Origin: Terriglobia bacterium
Lineage (GTDB): Bacteria; Acidobacteriota; Thermoanaerobaculia; Thermoanaerobaculales; Thermoanaerobaculaceae
Reading direction: 5' to 3'
NCBI GenBank assembly: GCA_020073245.1
Contig: JAIQFQ010000014.1
Location: 1-64,000 of the forward strand
Length of the DNA: 64,000 bases
The notes under the pieces are model-generated. The model was not told where the DNA came from, ran no database searches, and was given only the letters and a program-made list of their open reading frames with translations. Position 1 is the first letter of the stretch; every line of letters starts with the position of its first letter. Below are positions 61,107 to 64,000 of the stretch, piece by piece. Position numbers and translations under genes: made by a program.

Positions 61107-62369
61107 TCACTGCCGCGAGGTCGACCGCGGCCGGAGGCCGTTCGATGGATCGCCGGCGCCGTGCGATTGGGTGCGGAACCGATGAGCGGCGCGGTCGATC
61201 GCCTCAAGGTATACATCGCGGGCGAGCCGGGCCACGCGGCCGGCCTCGTGGGCGAGGAGGCGCCTCCTTCCGGCCGTGACCACGCGTTCGCGCAAGGGCT
61301 GGTCCGTTGCGAGCCGCACCGCCATTGCGGAAAACTCCTCGGCGGTGCCGGCGACGCAGGCGCCGTCGGCGTCCCCATCGAGCAGGCCCTCGGCCGCCGC
61401 CGGCGTCACCACGGCCGGCACCCCGGCCCACCACGCCTCGAGCAGGCGGAGGCGGACGCCCGACCCGGCACGGAGCGGGATGAGCGCGACCGACCGTGGG
61501 TCGTACAGGGGGCCGACGTCATCCACGCGTCCGTGGCAGGAGATGCGGCGATCCGAGGTGCTGCCAAGGTGCGTCGATCCGGGCCCGGCGAGGTGGAGCG
61601 TCGCTCCGGGCTCGCGGCGAACGAGCCGCGGCCAGACGTCCCGGACCAGCCACCGGGCGCCGTCGCGGTTGGGGCTCCAGTCGAAGGTCCCCAGACAGAG
61701 GAACGGCCTCTCACCCGCCAGGTTGCCATTCGGGGACGTCAGCGCCCGGCCCCAGGCGGCGGGGAGGTGCACGACCCTGGCGGATGGCGCGAGCTCGGCG
61801 AGGCGCCGGGCGTCGACCTCGGAGATCGCCGCAACGACGTCGGCCTGCCGGCACACCTCTGCCTCGAAGCGAGCCATCCGCCGCGCCTCCCGGCGCAGCA
61901 GCCACGAGACGAAACCGGCCCGGACGTCGGCGAGGCGGGCCAGGACGCGGGATTCGACGTTCTGTGCCCGGAGGACGACCGGGTACCGGTTGCCGACCTC
62001 GGGAAGCAGCCATCCGAGGTGCGGCTGCTCGAGGTGGATGACGTGCGGCGCAAAAGCCCGGAGCTCGTCGGCCAGAGGGGGCAAGAACCCGGGAGAGTGA
62101 TACCTGGCCACCGGCAACGGCAGCGCGCGCGCACACACGAGCGAGCCCATGAAGCGGCGATACCACGACACGATCACCGGGCGGATCGCGTATGCCGTGG
62201 CCCTCTCCGGGCCGGCCCGCAATGCCAGCGCGAGCACCCGGACCTCGACGTCACGGGCCGGGAGCGCCCTGAGCAGGGCATCCAGGGTCATGTTGCCGCC
62301 GCCCACCGCGGGGAACGGTGGTTTGGTCGCGAGCACCAACACCCGGATGGGGCCTGGAGGACCGCTCAT
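61107..62369 (-). CDS. Family 4-like glycosyltransferase (GT-B)
   Basis: About 420 residues from ATG 62369. N-terminal acceptor domain (RVLVLATKPPFPAVGGGNMT), then a donor domain with LCLGTFDWSPNRDGARWLV, LHLAGPGS and the nucleotide-sugar motif VALIPLRAGSGVRLRLLEAW (Glu in E-AWWAGVP). Likely transfers a sugar during surface-polysaccharide assembly. It follows the flippase gene by 22 nt on the same strand. Confidence 0.9.
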   Translation of the reverse strand: MSGPPGPIRVLVLATKPPFPAVGGGNMTLDALLRALPARDVEVRVLALALRAGPERATAYAIRPVIVSWYRRFMGSLVCARALPLPVARYHSPGFLPPLADELRAFAPHVIHLEQPHLGWLLPEVGNRYPVVLRAQNVESRVLARLADVRAGFVSWLLRREARRMARFEAEVCRQADVVAAISEVDARRLAELAPSARVVHLPAAWGRALTSPNGNLAGERPFLCLGTFDWSPNRDGARWLVRDVWPRLVRREPGATLHLAGPGSTHLGSTSDRRISCHGRVDDVGPLYDPRSVALIPLRAGSGVRLRLLEAWWAGVPAVVTPAAAEGLLDGDADGACVAGTAEEFSAMAVRLATDQPLRERVVTAGRRRLLAHEAGRVARLARDVYLEAIDRAAHRFRTQSHGAGDPSNGLRPRSTSRQ

Positions 62370-62391
62370 CCGAGCACCCAGCCAGGCGCCG

Positions 62392-63720
62392 TCATGGGTC
62401 AAGACCTGCCGTCTCCGCGCCAGCGCCATGGTGCGCGGGTCCGCCGCGCCCTCGGCCGCTCGACCTATCGGCCAGGGTCGAGCCGCTCGCGCACGCGCGC
62501 AGGGCGGACCAACCCGCCGCGATCGTGACCAGGCCCTCGGTGACGACCGTCGCGATCGCAGCGCCCACTCCCTCCAGGAGGGGGATCAGCACCACGTTGC
62601 AGGCGACGTTGACGACGAGACCGGCGACGGCGATGGCCAAGTACCGGCGCTGCAGGTCGAGAACGACAAGCGCCTGCGTGAAGAGAAAGCCCAGGTAGAC
62701 CGCGACGATCGCCGGCGCGAGCGCCCGCACCAGCACGGCGATCCGCCCGAAGCCGGGCCCGTAGACCAGGGGAACCACCCATCCGATCGCCGTCACGGTC
62801 GCGGCAAGCGCGACGATCCCGAGGCCGCCCATCACCCAGGCCGTGCGGACAAGAAGAGGGCGGACGTCCCGTTCGCGCGCCAGGCGCGGCATGAGCACGA
62901 GCATGAGGACGGTGGGCACGATGTAGGTCGCTTCCACGCACCTCGAGGCGGTGAAGTAGTAGCCCACCTCCGCCGTGCCCACCATCGCTCCGAGCATGAG
63001 AACGTCGAGTCGGAAGTAGAGGAACCCGACGAGCCCGACCGCTCCGAGCGCCAGCCCTTCCCTCACCAGCTCCAGCCACCTCGGGGCGGCCCCGCCTGCG
63101 CTGGCCCTCATAGCGCCGCGCAGCTCCCTGATCTCGCCGCGGAAGAGCAACAGCGTCAGAATCCAGCCGGTGCAGGCCATGGCCAGCAGGGCGAGTGCCG
63201 GCAGCAGCGGTCCGGTGATGCCGGCCCGCCACAGACCGAGCAGGGCTGCGAGCGAGGCGACCTTTTCGAGGCTGCCCACCACGCCCTCCATCCGCATGCG
63301 CTGGCGACCCCGAAGGTATGCGAAGACCAGCGCCTGGTAGAGGATCAAACCGAGATAGGCCACGAGCACGGCGGTGAGCACCGGGGAAACCGGAGCGAGG
63401 AGGGATGCGACCCAGAGCACGCCGAGGGCGACCGGAAGCACGCGACCCGCCCCGGCGAACGCGACGCGCACCATCGCGAGGTCGCCGCGCGCCGTGTACT
63501 TGGCGACGATCAGGCCCAGCGAAGCCTCGGCGACCGGCTGCACCAGGAGAAGCAGCACCGTGTACGCGATCGTGAAGCGGCCGACGTCCTCGATCGTCAT
63601 GAGAGTCGGCAGGGCGAGGAAGAACACGAACAGACAGGCGCGACCGAGGCCGTGATGGAGAAAGCCCCAGAGGACGTTGGCGATCACGCGTCTCGCCGGC
63701 GGCTCACGAAGCTCGCCCAT
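62392..63720 (-). CDS. Polysaccharide flippase (Wzx/MATE-like)
   Basis: 442 residues from ATG 63720; the frame extends upstream without a plausible start. About 12-14 hydrophobic helices, VIANVLWGFLHHGLGRACLF at the N-terminus and FLYFRLDVLMLGAMVGTAEV mid-protein, the conserved region of Wzx/oligosaccharide flippases. It should move lipid-linked saccharide units to the periplasm. It overlaps the upstream ligase/polymerase gene by 37 nt. Confidence 0.88.
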   Translation of the reverse strand: MGELREPPARRVIANVLWGFLHHGLGRACLFVFFLALPTLMTIEDVGRFTIAYTVLLLLVQPVAEASLGLIVAKYTARGDLAMVRVAFAGAGRVLPVALGVLWVASLLAPVSPVLTAVLVAYLGLILYQALVFAYLRGRQRMRMEGVVGSLEKVASLAALLGLWRAGITGPLLPALALLAMACTGWILTLLLFRGEIRELRGAMRASAGGAAPRWLELVREGLALGAVGLVGFLYFRLDVLMLGAMVGTAEVGYYFTASRCVEATYIVPTVLMLVLMPRLARERDVRPLLVRTAWVMGGLGIVALAATVTAIGWVVPLVYGPGFGRIAVLVRALAPAIVAVYLGFLFTQALVVLDLQRRYLAIAVAGLVVNVACNVVLIPLLEGVGAAIATVVTEGLVTIAAGWSALRACASGSTLADRSSGRGRGGPAHHGAGAETAGLDP

Positions 63721-64000
63721 GCCAGCATCAGAATCGTGGTGTGCGTGTAATCGTGCACGAAGAGGTCGAACACCTGCCCGCCCATCACGGCGACGACGGC
63801 AACCTCGGCGAGATCGCTCGCGGCCGGCCAGCAGCGCAGTGCCGGCACCAGCCACGCCGCCGACAGCAGCAGGCCCACGAGCCCGGTCTCGACCAGGATC
63901 TTCAAGGGAAGATCGTGTGTGTCGTACCCCTCCTTGCCCATGATTTTGAGGCCGCCGGTCCACTGGAACACCCCTAAGCCGATCCCCTGGAGTGGACGCC
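63684..64000 (-). CDS. O-antigen ligase/polymerase-like protein (5' end outside window)
   Basis: At least 105 C-terminal residues. Read to the window edge, the frame gives RPLQGIGLGVFQW, then DTHDLPLKILVETGLVGLLL, matching the Wzy_C/WaaL signature (GxGxGxF ... H(N/D)xxL-x-x-L-x-E-x-G-L-x-G-L). Two further TM helices follow. The internal GTG at 63971 is not the start. It links polysaccharide repeat units or ligates them to a carrier; first gene seen of the locus. Confidence 0.8.
   Translation of the reverse strand, partial: RPLQGIGLGVFQWTGGLKIMGKEGYDTHDLPLKILVETGLVGLLLSAAWLVPALRCWPAASDLAEVAVVAVMGGQVFDLFVHDYTHTTILMLAWASFVSRRRDA

Overview
High-GC bacterial chromosome segment, almost entirely coding, with no rRNA, tRNA or CRISPR array recognised. 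An Oar-type TonB-dependent receptor with an N-terminal carboxypeptidase-regulatory domain, an M13 metalloendopeptidase, an IPTL-CTERM surface protein, many large modular secreted proteins and a rimP-nusA-infB-ylxP-rbfA-nrnA-truB-rpsO-pnp block together fit an Acidobacteriota genome (Thermoanaerobaculia/Holophagae-like). That placement is inference, not proof.

Layout. 0-3 kb (minus): a membrane-anchored unknown protein running off the left edge, a CDGSH iron-sulfur protein and a DRG/Obg-like GTPase. 3.2-5.9 kb (plus): a small membrane protein coupled to a Na+/solute symporter, then endonuclease III. 5.9-9.6 kb (minus): a compact, translationally coupled lasso-peptide-like RiPP cluster (HprK-like kinase, asparagine-synthetase-like cyclase, precursor peptide, methyltransferase). 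9.8-12.4 kb: an MBOAT O-acyltransferase with an SGNH-like partner. 12.6-17.1 kb: an M13 peptidase and an IPTL-CTERM protein. 17.4-22.3 kb: TCA genes mdh-sdhA-sdhC-sdhD-sdhB followed by the 3' remnant of a second malate dehydrogenase. 22.6-27.1 kb: a 1490-residue secreted metzincin-type protease.

27.1-37.3 kb (plus): the transcription/translation operon, with a clear promoter and a leader attenuator before rimP and a terminator after pnp. 37.3-45 kb (minus): mutM and a lipid-synthesis operon yceD-rpmF-plsX-fabH-acyl-CoA dehydrogenase-fabD-fabG. 45-49 kb: a YceH-like protein and the TonB receptor. 49-54 kb: an NRAMP transporter fused to a universal stress domain, an MFS exporter and two paralogous lipoproteins. 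54-56.3 kb: a secreted Calx-beta repeat protein. 56.6-59.4 kb: two membrane proteins, a stand-alone Lrp/AsnC effector domain and a Phd/RelE toxin-antitoxin pair. 59.5-61 kb: a complete IS110-family (IS1111-type) element. 61-64 kb: the start of a surface-polysaccharide locus.

Two patterns stand out beyond the genes. First, the intergenic gaps are strewn with fold-back elements built from degenerate 7-bp or 8-bp tandem units of several sequence classes; they end or extend coding regions and in one place nest concentrically. Second, the non-coding end of the IS element folds into a bridge-RNA-like target loop, and both of its guide strands match the DNA flanking the insertion exactly.
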